From: DATKYV01 sp035528275
Lineage (GTDB): Bacteria; Acidobacteriota; Terriglobia; UBA7540
Reading direction: 5' to 3'
Assembly (NCBI GenBank): GCA_035528275.1
Contig: DATKYV010000065.1
Span: forward strand, 1 to 30,471
Length of the DNA: 30,471 nucleotides
This document shows, piece after piece, positions 1 to 10,023 of this stretch (within the stretch, counting starts at the first letter, position 1; each line of letters starts with the position of its first letter). The notes beneath the pieces were generated by a model. That model was not told the DNA's origin, ran no database searches, and saw only the letters and a list, made by a program, of their open reading frames with translations. The position numbers and the translations under genes were made by a program.

Positions 1-914
1 GTGGCGCCAATGGTCGTGGCGCGGCCCCAGGGCCAATGCGCTTGAAGGCGGTCGGCGACGTAGCCGCCCATCAGCACACCTCCGATGGACCCGACCAGCA
101 CGAGGAATCCCATCCAGGTGGAAGCCTTGGCGACGCTGAGATTGTGGTAGCGGCCTGCGAAAACCGGTCCCCAGGTGATGAACGCCGTGCTCGCGAAGAC
201 CACGAACATGCCTCCGGCGATGACCATCAGGTAGGCGGGAATCTTCAGCAGGCTCCAGACCGCCGGAGCTTTTTCGGCCGTCGGCGCGATGTGAACGCGC
301 AGTCGGTAGGCGGAGATCGCCAGCAGGAAGCCCGGCACTCCCACCAGGAAGAACGCCCAGCGCCACCCGACCCATTGGGAAAGGAGTCCACCCACCGCCA
401 GCCCCAGCACACCGCCCACCAGCATGCCCAGGTTGAAGACCGCTTGGACGCGCGCCCGGAAGCCGCGGGGAAAGCATTCGGAGATCATGGCGGTCCCCGA
501 GGGTGCGTAAGCTCCCTCGCCAACACCCACCAGCGCGCGCGCCGTGAGCAGTGAACGGAATGTGGTGGCGATCCCGGAGAGAAGCGTCGCCGCGCTCCAG
601 AAGAAGACTCCGAAGGCCATGATCTTTTGGCGCGAGCCGCGGTCCGACCAGAAGCCGAAGGGCAAGACGGCGAGCGAGTTGACAAGAATCAGCACGGAGG
701 CCAGCAGCCCCAGCCGAAAGTCGCTCACCATGAACTCGTCCTTGAGGAACGGGAACATGGGGACGACGATCAGGCGATCGAAGTAGTTCAGCAGGTTGAT
801 GAGCGTGAGGACGACGAGCACCTTCCACTGCCAGCCTGCGAAGCGCGGCCATTCCACGCCCAGGCGGCGGAAGCCTTCTTCGACTTCAGATTTGAAATCG
901 GGAGTGATTGCCAT
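1..914 (-). CDS. MFS transporter, spinster-like, 3' end beyond the window (partial)
   Basis: The reading frame runs open from an ATG at 914 to the left edge, giving about 304 residues of an inner-membrane major facilitator protein. After a short hydrophilic N-terminus come hydrophobic segments typical of MFS helices 1-8. The loop after helix 2 reads FGFWSDRGSRQKIM, a good match to MFS motif A. The segment around residues 130-150 (ARALVGVGEGAYAPSGTAMI) resembles helix 4 of spinster-type and organic-anion MFS carriers. The C-terminal helices lie outside the window. The substrate cannot be told from sequence. No strong ribosome-binding site is visible before the ATG. A MITE-like element lies about 70 bp upstream of the start and could affect its promoter. 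Family is confident; the spinster assignment is moderate. Confidence 0.85.
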   Translation of the reverse strand, partial: MAITPDFKSEVEEGFRRLGVEWPRFAGWQWKVLVVLTLINLLNYFDRLIVVPMFPFLKDEFMVSDFRLGLLASVLILVNSLAVLPFGFWSDRGSRQKIMAFGVFFWSAATLLSGIATTFRSLLTARALVGVGEGAYAPSGTAMISECFPRGFRARVQAVFNLGMLVGGVLGLAVGGLLSQWVGWRWAFFLVGVPGFLLAISAYRLRVHIAPTAEKAPAVWSLLKIPAYLMVIAGGMFVVFASTAFITWGPVFAGRYHNLSVAKASTWMGFLVLVGSIGGVLMGGYVADRLQAHWPWGRATTIGA

Positions 915-984
915 AAACAGTGCAGTCCCACTGATGCAACGTGCGTGCCGTGCGCAGCCCTTGCTGACGCGGGCCGACTATTCT

Positions 985-1100
985 AGTGCCGTTCCAATCC
1001 GTCAGCTGACGGACTACTTGTCTTGAGCCATCCCGCAGAGCGGGACCCAGACGGTAGCAGAGCAGTGTAATACATCGCCTCAATATATTGGAACGGCACT
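985..1100. mobile_element. MITE-like palindromic element, copy 1
   Basis: The 116-bp segment is bounded by perfect 13-bp inverted repeats, AGTGCCGTTCCAA at 985-997 and its complement at 1088-1100. Inside are two hairpins: a perfect 16-bp palindrome at 998-1013 and a 6-bp stem with 3-nt loop at 1031-1045. The same terminal repeats and a near-identical internal palindrome recur at 23945-24059, so this is a dispersed family. It has no coding capacity. It sits between the start of the MFS gene and the 3' end of the permease operon. A clear target-site duplication was not found. Confidence 0.75.
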
Positions 1101-1192
1101 GGGTGGGCACGCGCATCAGGTCGAGCGGATTTCGCTGGGGAGCAGGGAAAGCACTTGCCGCGAAAAGGCGAGTTGCTGCCCTGCAAGGACCG

Positions 1193-2449
1193 TCACTCGT
1201 GGCGCAGCGCCACAATGGGGTCCAAGCGAGAGGCTTTCAGGGCCGGCCATATGCCGAAGAACAGACCGATACTTACCGCGACCACGAATCCCGTCACCAC
1301 CGACCAGAGGGGCACCGTGGAGGGCAACTGGGGAACAAACGTCCGGATCAGGAAGCTCAGCGTGGCCCCCGTGAGGATGCCCAGGATACCTCCTGTGCCG
1401 GTGAGGGCCATGGCCTCCAGCAGGAACTGCCAGGTGATGTCGCTGCGGCGGGCACCGACGGCCTTGCGCACGCCGATCTCCCTCGTCCGCTCGGTGACCG
1501 AGACCAGCATGATGTTCATCACCCCGATGCCGCCCACCAGCAGGCCGATTGAGGAGATGACCACGGTGACCAGGACCACGGTGCCCATGATGTCGCGGAA
1601 CTGGGAAATGATGGATTCGGCGGTGCCGATGCCGAAGTTGTCAGGCTCGGAGGGCTTCACGTGTCTTCGCCGGCGAAGGACGCCGGTCACCTCGTCGATC
1701 GCATCATTCAGTTTTCCCGGATAAGCCAATACGCTGATGAAATTCTCCTTTGCATCCGGATAGAGCTTCTTGTAAGTCGAGTAGGGCACGACGACGGAGC
1801 GATCATCCGAGTTGTCGCCGAGAAACCCTTTGAACTTGCCGAAGGTCCCGACGACTTCGAAGGCGTGGCCGTCGACCGATATGACCTTGCCAACCGGGTC
1901 TTCGTTTGCAAAAAACCTTTCCACGACGTCGGCGCCCACGACCGTCACGTCGCGGCGGTGCAGGTCATCGATCCTGCTGAAAAACCGGCCGTCGTCCAAC
2001 GGGGCGTTAACGATTTGCAGATGCTCTGGCGTCGCTCCGCTGAATTGAGCATCCTGCATTTCCTGGCCTTTGTACTTGACGCTTGAAGGGGGGAGGCCAA
2101 ACATCCCGATCTGCCTGAACAACACGACAGAGACTTCTTCAACCGATGGGCACTCCTCGCGGAGCGCCATGGCGTCCTCGTAGGTGAGCGGTTTGCGGAG
2201 CCGCTCTTCACGCGTCAGCCGGTGAGCAAAGCCCAATTCAAGCTTGAAGATCCAGATCGTCCGCGTGCCGAACTGCTCGGCGATTTCAACTACCTGCCGA
2301 TCCAGCCCGGCGATGATACTGGCTACCGCAATCACCGTCATGGTTCCGATCAAGACGCCGAGAATGGTGAGCGCTGAACGGAATTTGTGCGTGCGGAGGG
2401 TATCCAGCGCCAGCAGCAGGTTTTCTCGAACGTGTTGCCGGTAACCCAT
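1193..2449 (-). CDS. MacB/FtsX-type ABC exporter permease A (tandem duplicate)
   Basis: This is an inner-membrane permease of the MacB type: one N-terminal helix (about residues 25-48), a periplasmic MacB_PCD-like domain, then three C-terminal helices forming the FtsX domain with the conserved stretch GVMNIMLVSVTERTREIGVR. The protein is 418 aa, normal for a MacB permease lacking a fused ATPase. A longer frame starts at 2458, but GAGGG lies directly against that ATG and 9 nt before the ATG at 2449. The latter also aligns with the start of the neighbouring paralog, so 2449 is preferred. It is closely similar to the gene at 2624-3868 throughout, especially in the last 100 residues, so the two arose by tandem duplication. 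It is last in the operon and separated from its twin by about 175 bp. The exported substrate is unknown. Confidence 0.9.
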   Translation of the reverse strand: MGYRQHVRENLLLALDTLRTHKFRSALTILGVLIGTMTVIAVASIIAGLDRQVVEIAEQFGTRTIWIFKLELGFAHRLTREERLRKPLTYEDAMALREECPSVEEVSVVLFRQIGMFGLPPSSVKYKGQEMQDAQFSGATPEHLQIVNAPLDDGRFFSRIDDLHRRDVTVVGADVVERFFANEDPVGKVISVDGHAFEVVGTFGKFKGFLGDNSDDRSVVVPYSTYKKLYPDAKENFISVLAYPGKLNDAIDEVTGVLRRRRHVKPSEPDNFGIGTAESIISQFRDIMGTVVLVTVVISSIGLLVGGIGVMNIMLVSVTERTREIGVRKAVGARRSDITWQFLLEAMALTGTGGILGILTGATLSFLIRTFVPQLPSTVPLWSVVTGFVVAVSIGLFFGIWPALKASRLDPIVALRHE

Positions 2450-2483
2450 GACGATCATCCCTCAAGGCGCGAGGTTTCCGGAT

Positions 2484-2507
2484 GGCAGCCATAAGCCCGA
2501 GGCTGCC
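2484..2507 (-). other. Intercistronic hairpin between the two duplicate permeases
   Basis: Inverted arms GGCAGCC (2484-2490) and GGCTGCC (2501-2507) with a 10-nt loop lie in the about 175-bp gap between the paralogous permeases. No T-tract follows on the minus strand, so it is more likely an mRNA-stabilising or processing structure than a terminator. Confidence 0.35.
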
Positions 2508-2623
2508 GCCACTCCGCCCCCCAAAATTCTCCCACGCTCGGCTAGGTGGCACAAGACGTTATGAAGCGATTATCGGATGGGAACGCCACTCTTGCGGCGG
2601 AGGCATGGCCCCCGGATCGACGC

Positions 2624-3868
<1,245 letters not shown>

Positions 3869-3870
3869 GG

Positions 3871-5169
3871 TCAAGCCTCCGTGCGCAGAGCTTCAATGGG
3901 GTCGAGCTTGGCGGCCTTGCTGGCCGGGTAGAGCCCGAAGAAAAGCCCGACGCCGGTGGAAAGGAGCAGGCCGACGACTACGGCGAAAGGGGGAACCGAG
4001 GACGTAAAGACGATATCCACAAGCTTGCTGATGCCGAACGACAATAGAATCGCCAGAAGCCCACCCACGCCGGCCATCACGCTGCTTTCAATCAAGAACT
4101 GCATGAGGATGTCGCGCCGCCGGGCTCCCAGCGACTTGCGGATGCCGATCTCGTGAGTCCGCTCCGTGACGCTGGCCAACATGATGTTCATGATGACGAT
4201 GCCGCCCACCACCATGAACACGGCCACGATGCCGATGGTGACCGCGAAGATGGTCCCGGTCAATCGTCGCCAGGCGTCCATGAGCGTATCCGAGGCGTTG
4301 ATGCCGAAGTCGTCGTCCTCATTGAAGGGCAGATGATGGCGGGCGCGCATCAGGGCGCGGACTTCATCCTCCAGGACCATCATCTGGCGCGCATCCCACG
4401 CCTGGACGCTCACCGCCAGTTGCGGACGTGCCGTGAAGGTTTTCTGGAGGGTTGTCAGCGGGATATGAACGAAGTTGTCTTGGCTTTGTCCGAACGTGGT
4501 GCCGATCTTGCGTGCCACACCGATTACGCGAAAGGGCAGGCCGCGAACCATGATTTCCTTGTCGATCGGGTCGAGACCCGGGAAAAACTCCTCCACCAAG
4601 TCTTGGCCGATGAAACACACCTTGGAGGCGTGTTGATAGTCCGCCTCAGCGAAGTATCGTCCAAACTCGACCTGCTGTTGTCCGATGTCGATCATTGCGG
4701 GGGTAGTGCCGGATACAGTGACCTCATACAGGGTGTGCTTTTTGTACTTGACGTCCGCCCCCCTCCAGAGCCGGCAATCCGCACCGAGGTTCTTGTAGCC
4801 CTTCAGGTTCTCTTTGAGGAATTCAAAGTCCTCCATGCGAATCGGCTTGTTTCTCCGCCGTGCCTTCAGCCAGTACTCGTAACCCTGGGCCCATTGATAC
4901 TGGTGGATGATGAAAACGTTGGCACCCAGGTTGGCGATGCGGTCGGAGATGTAGAGGTTCATGCCGTTGACGATGGACATCACCACAATCAACGTTGTGG
5001 TGGCGATGACCACGCCCAGCAGGGTGAGGAAGGAACGAAGTTTGTGGGACCGGAGCGCCTCGAGGGCAATCCAGAAGGCCTCGCGCGCCGTAATCCAGGC
5101 GCTCGTCAGTTCACGATGTCTGGGCCGCACTTGCTGAGCAGACCCTTCACCGGGGCTGAAGCCCATCAT
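3871..5169 (-). CDS. MacB/FtsX-type ABC exporter permease C (divergent)
   Basis: This 432-aa inner-membrane permease is related to, but clearly more distant from, the two downstream duplicates. It has the N-terminal helix after a hydrophilic lead, a periplasmic domain, and a C-terminal FtsX domain containing MNIMLASVTERTHEIGIR. A longer frame opens at 5196, but AAGGGGG at 5174-5180 sits 4 nt before the ATG at 5169 and 7 nt before a second ATG at 5166, so one of these is the real start. It follows the ATPase gene by about 40 nt and its stop is 2 nt from the start of permease B, so the genes are co-transcribed. It may be the constant partner of a heteromeric permease, with A and B as alternatives; that is inference. 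Confidence 0.9.
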   Translation of the reverse strand: MMGFSPGEGSAQQVRPRHRELTSAWITAREAFWIALEALRSHKLRSFLTLLGVVIATTTLIVVMSIVNGMNLYISDRIANLGANVFIIHQYQWAQGYEYWLKARRRNKPIRMEDFEFLKENLKGYKNLGADCRLWRGADVKYKKHTLYEVTVSGTTPAMIDIGQQQVEFGRYFAEADYQHASKVCFIGQDLVEEFFPGLDPIDKEIMVRGLPFRVIGVARKIGTTFGQSQDNFVHIPLTTLQKTFTARPQLAVSVQAWDARQMMVLEDEVRALMRARHHLPFNEDDDFGINASDTLMDAWRRLTGTIFAVTIGIVAVFMVVGGIVIMNIMLASVTERTHEIGIRKSLGARRRDILMQFLIESSVMAGVGGLLAILLSFGISKLVDIVFTSSVPPFAVVVGLLLSTGVGLFFGLYPASKAAKLDPIEALRTEA

Positions 5170-5211
5170 GAATCCCCCTTTACCCCTTGCCGACACCCCG
5201 ATCGAGGTCCA

Positions 5212-5949
5212 CTACTGGACGCGTTCATCCCGGTCGATCTTGCCATCGCGAATGTGGAGGATGCGATTGGCGTGGGCAGCGATGTCGTGCTCGTGCGTTA
5301 CCAGGATGATGGTGTTTCCAGCCTCGTGAAGGCGGTCGAACAGCCTCATGATTTCCTCCCCGGTGGCCGAATCGAGGTTTCCCGTCGGCTCGTCCGCCAG
5401 GATGATGGAAGGGTTGTTGACCAGGGCGCGTGCCGCGGCCACGCGCTGCCGCTGGCCTCCCGAGAGTTCGTTGGGCCGGTGATGGATGCGGTCGCCGAGC
5501 TCCACCATACGCAAGGCTTCCTTGGCCTTCTCCAGCCTCTCCTTGGCCGGCGTCCCGTTGTAAATCAGGGGCAATTCCACGTTGTGCAGAGCGGTGGCCC
5601 GGGCCAGGAGATTGAACGTCTGAAAAACGAATCCGATCTCCTTGTTCCGGATGAAAGCCAATTCGTCGTCGGTCAATTCGCTGACCAGCCGGCCATTCAG
5701 CCAGTAATTCCCGCGCGTCGGAGTATCCAGACAACCGATGAGGTTCATCAGCGTTGACTTGCCGGAGCCCGAGGGGCCCATGATGGCCACGTACTCAGCG
5801 CGACATATCTCGAAAGAGACTCCGCAGAGCGCGTGGACCTCAATCGCGCCCATGTCGTAAGTCTTCCAAAGATCCTCGGTTCGGATGAGGACGCCATCGG
5901 GCGGCGTCACTTGATCTCGAATCGTGGATGGAGCAACTTGAGATCCCAT
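5212..5949 (-). CDS. ABC exporter ATPase of the MacB/LolD class
   Basis: This 245-aa cytoplasmic nucleotide-binding subunit powers the adjacent permeases. All core motifs are present: Walker A GPSGSGKST at residues 58-66, Q-loop in GFVFQTFNLL, ABC signature LSGGQRQRVA, Walker B IILADEPTGNLDS, and the switch histidine in VTHEHD. The segment MNLIGCLDTPTRG after Walker A is typical of MacB/LolD-type ATPases. An AAAGG lies just before the ATG. It is the second gene of the operon, between the adaptor and the first permease. MacB in many bacteria is one ATPase-permease chain; here the two functions are separate proteins, as is common in this ABC class. Confidence 0.95.
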   Translation of the reverse strand: MGSQVAPSTIRDQVTPPDGVLIRTEDLWKTYDMGAIEVHALCGVSFEICRAEYVAIMGPSGSGKSTLMNLIGCLDTPTRGNYWLNGRLVSELTDDELAFIRNKEIGFVFQTFNLLARATALHNVELPLIYNGTPAKERLEKAKEALRMVELGDRIHHRPNELSGGQRQRVAAARALVNNPSIILADEPTGNLDSATGEEIMRLFDRLHEAGNTIILVTHEHDIAAHANRILHIRDGKIDRDERVQ

Positions 5950-6028
5950 AGCCTTTTATTCATCCTCCCTGGCGCGCGTCCTGGGGGCCGTCCGCGTGCC
6001 CCGCCCCGCCGAAGCCTGGATCATGAGT

Positions 6029-7627
6029 TTACGATGCCGACTCGCCGCCCGCTGGCCCGCCTTGGGTGTTATCCACCTTCACTTTGGTGTCGGGCTTGAG
6101 AGTGCGAAGCACCTTGTAACTCCCCGTTATGATTTCTTCTCCGGGTTGAAGGCCCTTGACGATCTCGACGTCCTTGGTTCCCATAATCCCGGTCTCCACG
6201 GGGACGAAAGTGGCCCGGCCTTTCTGCACGACAAAGACCCCCTGGATTTCTTCTTTTGCCTTGTCTTTCGGCTCCGCCGTTTTCTTTTCGGCGTCCGGCT
6301 TGGCTTCGGGGGCTGGTGCCGCCGTGGCGGCTTTCACTTTGTCCGAATCTTTCTTTTCTTTGTCCTTGGCTTCCAGGTCGCGCCGCATGCGAATCGTCAA
6401 GGCCTGGATCGGCACGCTCACTGCATTCTCGCGGGTCGCAGTCACAATCTTGGCCGTGGTCGAAAGGCCGGGGCGCAGGCCGGGCGGCGGATCCTTGATG
6501 GTCACCACCACCTTGAAGTCTTTCGCTTCCTCAGCGGTGGTGGAACTCTGCCCGCTGGTCAAGCCGGAGGTGCGGCCGATGGCGCTTTGGCCGATTTCGG
6601 TGACTTCCCCTTTGAAAGTCTTGTCCGGGACGGCATCGATTGCCACGTCGGCCTCCTGGCCGAGCTTGACGTTGATGATGTCGGTCTCGTCCACCTTCAC
6701 TTCGGCAGTGATCACCGATAAATCCGAAACCTGGTAGAGAAGGCTGCCCGGTTGGTTCTGAATTCCCGGCACGACGTTCTCGCCTTCGTGGACGGGAAGG
6801 GATGTGAGGATGCCGTCCAGAGGCGAGTAGTATTCGGTTTTGCTCTTGGCGTCCTTGGCTCTCACCAGGGTCGCACGACCTTGCTCCACGCGTGCCCGCG
6901 CCATGTCGCGGTTGTGAAGGGCCTGCTGGTATTGCGCCTGGGCTTGGCTGACTCGTGCCTGGGCCCCTTCCAGATTCGCCTGGGCAACTTCGTGGTCGCT
7001 GCGCCGCTGATCGAAGACCTGCTGGGCGATCAACCGGTCAGCAAGCATCTGCTCGGCGCGCGCAAAGTCCTCGCGGGCGCGGTCGGCATTGGCCTGGGCT
7101 TGCTGCACCTCGGCCTGGGCGGTCCTCAGAGCGGCCGCGGCCGAATTCACGGCGGAATTAGCTCCCTGGGCGTCCGCCTGCGCGGTGAGCAGCCCGGCCT
7201 CTTGCGCCCTCACATCCGCTTCCTGCTGGACGGATTCGGTGCGCAGGAGCAATTGGCCCTTCCTGACCTGGTCACCCTCCTTGACATTGATCTCGACGAT
7301 CTTGCCGTAGGAGTTGGCGTTGACGTTGGCAAACTTGGTGCTGGGCGGCTTGATCTCGCCGTTCGCCGTGGCGATTGCTTTCAAGTCCTGCCGGATGACT
7401 TTGCCGGTCTGGACCACCACCACACCGCGCTTGCTCCAGGCGATTCCGCCCACGACGAGCCCCACCAGAACCACAGCGCCCGCAATCAGCAGAATGATTT
7501 TCTTTTTGGAGCGTTTCATCTTTTTCCCGTTTCGAGGGATAGGTTGGCTGGGTGACTCCGCCAATCCAGATTCGTCATTCTCGATCTTTCCCGGTAGCAC
7601 TTCTGTTGTTTGAGCCATCAGACTCAT
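6029..7627 (-). CDS. HlyD/MacA-like periplasmic adaptor (membrane-fusion protein)
   Basis: This 532-aa protein bridges an inner-membrane MacB-type exporter to an outer-membrane channel. It has a basic N-terminus, one membrane anchor at about residues 44-66, a barrel-sandwich/lipoyl half, a long alanine- and glutamine-rich coiled-coil hairpin at about residues 135-260, the second sandwich half (YYSPLDGILTSLPVHEGE), then beta-barrel and membrane-proximal domains. An unusual lysine/glutamate/alanine/proline-rich stretch of about 50 residues interrupts the C-terminal part near residues 410-460. The ATG at 7627 has only a weak upstream GGGG; an alternative ATG at 7618 is possible. First gene of the operon; no TolC-like gene is present in the window. 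Confidence 0.9.
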   Translation of the reverse strand: MSLMAQTTEVLPGKIENDESGLAESPSQPIPRNGKKMKRSKKKIILLIAGAVVLVGLVVGGIAWSKRGVVVVQTGKVIRQDLKAIATANGEIKPPSTKFANVNANSYGKIVEINVKEGDQVRKGQLLLRTESVQQEADVRAQEAGLLTAQADAQGANSAVNSAAAALRTAQAEVQQAQANADRAREDFARAEQMLADRLIAQQVFDQRRSDHEVAQANLEGAQARVSQAQAQYQQALHNRDMARARVEQGRATLVRAKDAKSKTEYYSPLDGILTSLPVHEGENVVPGIQNQPGSLLYQVSDLSVITAEVKVDETDIINVKLGQEADVAIDAVPDKTFKGEVTEIGQSAIGRTSGLTSGQSSTTAEEAKDFKVVVTIKDPPPGLRPGLSTTAKIVTATRENAVSVPIQALTIRMRRDLEAKDKEKKDSDKVKAATAAPAPEAKPDAEKKTAEPKDKAKEEIQGVFVVQKGRATFVPVETGIMGTKDVEIVKGLQPGEEIITGSYKVLRTLKPDTKVKVDNTQGGPAGGESAS

Positions 7628-7751
7628 AACCCCATTCCCAGGCGGGGGAAAAGGCGACCCCCGCTGATAACGCTCTGGGCCCTCGGGTTTTGCCGCTCCC
7701 CATCAGCGCCCGCGGCCCGCAGACACAATTTTCTCCTCCAACCATTTCCTA

Positions 7752-7797
7752 CCTTTATATACGTCCAGTACCGACCTAAAGTTTCAAAAAATCCGCC
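7752..7797 (-). promoter_or_regulatory. AT-rich candidate promoter of the exporter operon
   Basis: On the minus strand this patch contains TTGAAA and, about 20 nt further on, TATATAAA. The spacing is longer than the sigma-70 optimum, so the exact elements are uncertain. The patch stands out against GC-rich surroundings and lies about 130 nt before the adaptor gene. Confidence 0.35.
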
Positions 7798-8217
7798 TCC
7801 CGCGCGCCGGAGCCTGGGGTTCCCGATCCGTTGCAGCCCTTGGGCATTTGCGTTCCTTGCTGCCTTCACGGGCACAAGCCACATCCCGTGCGGGTCTTCG
7901 CCCTGCATGGCTGCCAGTGGCTGCATCCCGCAATTCTAGTCCCAAACCGCGACCGCTTAAAGTGGATTCGAGTCTCAACCGGGACGCACCGCCCAAAAAG
8001 CCATTGGTGAGCAGGAACAATTTGCCCCCCGAGAGTTCCTCCAATCTCTCAGCCCGTACGGATTTCCCTCAAATCGGGAATGCCTCGGCACATCTAGAGT
8101 GAGACCCGCCTGAGGCCCAAAACGATAGTCGCGACAGGCCACCTTTCAGCGTGTCCGAGCATCACACGGGGAGTCGGGAGCTGGGTCTCCGAGTGTCTCT
8201 GTGTCTGGGGAAGTAGC

Positions 8218-8246
8218 TTGACTTCTCATCCTGTGAAACATAGAAT
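8218..8246 (+). promoter_or_regulatory. Sigma-70 promoter of the GWxTD operon
   Basis: TTGACT at 8218-8223 and TAGAAT at 8241-8246 are separated by exactly 17 nt, each matching the consensus at 5 of 6 positions. Predicted transcription start is near 8253, giving a leader of about 50 nt to the ATG at 8303. Confidence 0.7.
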
Positions 8247-8302
8247 TTCCTTTCGTGTGGGTCAGGCGCATGGGTGCTGAAGTCCGCCTGAGGGGTGCAG
8301 AT

Positions 8303-9952
8303 ATGGCTTCTTCCGGTCGTGGGCACCGCCCGACAATCCTCGTGATGGTTTTGGGGTTTGTGGTGGCTCTGGTGGGAGCCTCCTTCCTCCACGCCGTTTC
8401 GCCCAAAGACAAGCTGACAAAAGAAGAAAAGCGGCGCCAGAAGGCCCTGCGCAAGGAGATGACCAGCGCCTACGACAAGTGGATCCAGCAGGAAGTTCCT
8501 TACATCATCGCCGATGAGGAGCGTGCCGCCTTCAAGAAGCTGGCGACGGATGAGGAGCGAGAACAGTTCATCGAACAATTCTGGGAGAGGCGCAATCCGA
8601 ACCCGGGCAGCCCTGAGAACGAGTTCCTCGAGGAATACTACCGCCGCATCGCTTACGCCAACGAGCGCTACGCTTCCGGAATCCCCGGGTGGAAGACGGA
8701 CCGGGGGCGGATCTACATCATGTACGGCCCCCCCGACGAGATTGAGTCGCACCCCAGCGGCGGCTCCTACATGCGGCCTCAGGAAGAGGGCGGGGGTGAA
8801 ACCTCCACCTACCCCTTTGAGAAGTGGCGGTATCGCTACATCGAAGGCATCGGATCAGATATCAATCTGGAATTCGTGGACCCCACGATGACCGGAGAAT
8901 ACCGCATGACCATGGACCCGGGCGAAAAAGATGCTTTGCTCCACGTCCCGGGCGCTGGGTTGACCCAGATGGAGCAGATGGGCATGGCCTCGAAGGCCGA
9001 CCGGTTCACCCGCACTGACGGCATGACGATCGGGCAGACGATGGGTGGGACTTCGGAGCGCTTTAATCAATTCTCGCGCCTCGACCTTTATTCGCGAATT
9101 TTCAAGCCTCCCTCCGTCAAGTTCAACGACCTGAGGGCGGTGGTCACTTCCCGGCTGACGGCGCAGTTGCTGCCTTTCGAAGTCCGCACGGATTTCATCC
9201 GGGTCACCGAGGAGAGTGTGCTGACTCCGATCACCGTGCAGGTGGCCAACCGCGACCTGCAATTCGAGAACAAAGAGGGTGTGATGCACTCGGTTCTCGA
9301 TGTCTTCGGTCAGGTCTCCAGCCTGAGCGGGCGTATCGTGAGCACGTTTGAGGATGCGGTGGCCCTCGACGTTCCGGACAATGATTTTGAGCGCTACGTC
9401 AACCGCAAGTCCGTTTACCAGAAAGTGTTGCCTTTGCGCCCCGGGCGATACAAGGTAAGCGTGGTGGTCAAGGATGATATCAATGGCAACATGGGTTCTA
9501 TGGAGATGGGTATCCAGGTCCCACGGTTCGAGGATGACACACTTTCCAACAGCTCGCTGATTCTGGCGGACCTGATCCAGCCGCTGCCGACCAACCAGGT
9601 GGGAACGGGGCCGTTTGTGATCGGCGGCACCAAGGTGCGCCCCAGCGTCAATAAGAGCTTTACGCGCGACCAAAACCTGGGGATTTACATGCAGGTTTAC
9701 AACCTGGGCTTGGATCCCCAGACCCACAAGCCATCGGCGGAAATCAACTACGAAATCGTGAAGGACGGCAAGACTCTGTTGAGCCAGAAGGAAGACGTGG
9801 CGACCTTGACGCACGCCGCACAGCAGATTACGCTGCAAAAGACCATGCCCCTGAAATCACTGGAGCCCGGGAAATATACGGTTCACATCAAGGTGACCGA
9901 CAACGTGACGAAGCAGTCGGTTTCGCCGGTGGCGAGTTTCGAGCTGCGCTAG
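8303..9952 (+). CDS. Secreted GWxTD-domain protein
   Basis: This 549-aa protein begins with a hydrophobic signal segment (about residues 10-30, TILVMVLGFVVALVGASF), then a charged linker and the GWxTD domain. The name-giving motif is GWKTD at residues 129-133 in IPGWKTDRGRIYIMYGPPDE, preceded by the typical stretches DEERAAFKKL and YYRRIAYANERY. The C-terminal half (about residues 270-549) is beta-rich and ends in an Ig-like segment. The ATG at 8303 is chosen over a frame opening at 8255 because GAGGGG at 8290-8295 lies 7 nt before it and the signal sequence follows at once. The molecular function of the GWxTD family is not established. It is first in a two-gene operon with another exported protein, so an envelope role is likely. 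Confidence 0.9.
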   Translation: MASSGRGHRPTILVMVLGFVVALVGASFLHAVSPKDKLTKEEKRRQKALRKEMTSAYDKWIQQEVPYIIADEERAAFKKLATDEEREQFIEQFWERRNPNPGSPENEFLEEYYRRIAYANERYASGIPGWKTDRGRIYIMYGPPDEIESHPSGGSYMRPQEEGGGETSTYPFEKWRYRYIEGIGSDINLEFVDPTMTGEYRMTMDPGEKDALLHVPGAGLTQMEQMGMASKADRFTRTDGMTIGQTMGGTSERFNQFSRLDLYSRIFKPPSVKFNDLRAVVTSRLTAQLLPFEVRTDFIRVTEESVLTPITVQVANRDLQFENKEGVMHSVLDVFGQVSSLSGRIVSTFEDAVALDVPDNDFERYVNRKSVYQKVLPLRPGRYKVSVVVKDDINGNMGSMEMGIQVPRFEDDTLSNSSLILADLIQPLPTNQVGTGPFVIGGTKVRPSVNKSFTRDQNLGIYMQVYNLGLDPQTHKPSAEINYEIVKDGKTLLSQKEDVATLTHAAQQITLQKTMPLKSLEPGKYTVHIKVTDNVTKQSVSPVASFELR

Positions 9953-10023
9953 GCGGAGCCGAGGCAGCCTCCCTCGATTGATGAAGGGGGATCAAATTGG
10001 ACTCGAAACCACGAGGAATCCAA

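Larger units (their letters stand above)
7628..8302. other. Intergenic region between divergent exporter and GWxTD operons
   Basis: This 675-bp stretch separates the minus-strand exporter operon from the plus-strand GWxTD operon. An AT-rich patch at about 7752-7797 is a plausible promoter zone for the exporter operon, and a clear sigma-70 promoter for the GWxTD gene lies at 8218-8246. On the minus strand a strong GGAGGAG (about 7733-7739) precedes a 7-codon GTG frame starting at 7726, a possible leader peptide. The rest shows no convincing gene on either strand. Confidence 0.6.

Noticed and set aside
2549..2570. TGGCAC as a second sigma-54 promoter
   Set aside because: No TTGC lies at the required distance, and it would not face a gene start.
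4153..5757. 534-codon open frame antisense to permease C and the ATPase
   Set aside because: It spans two genes with clear ABC motifs on the minus strand and is a composition artefact.
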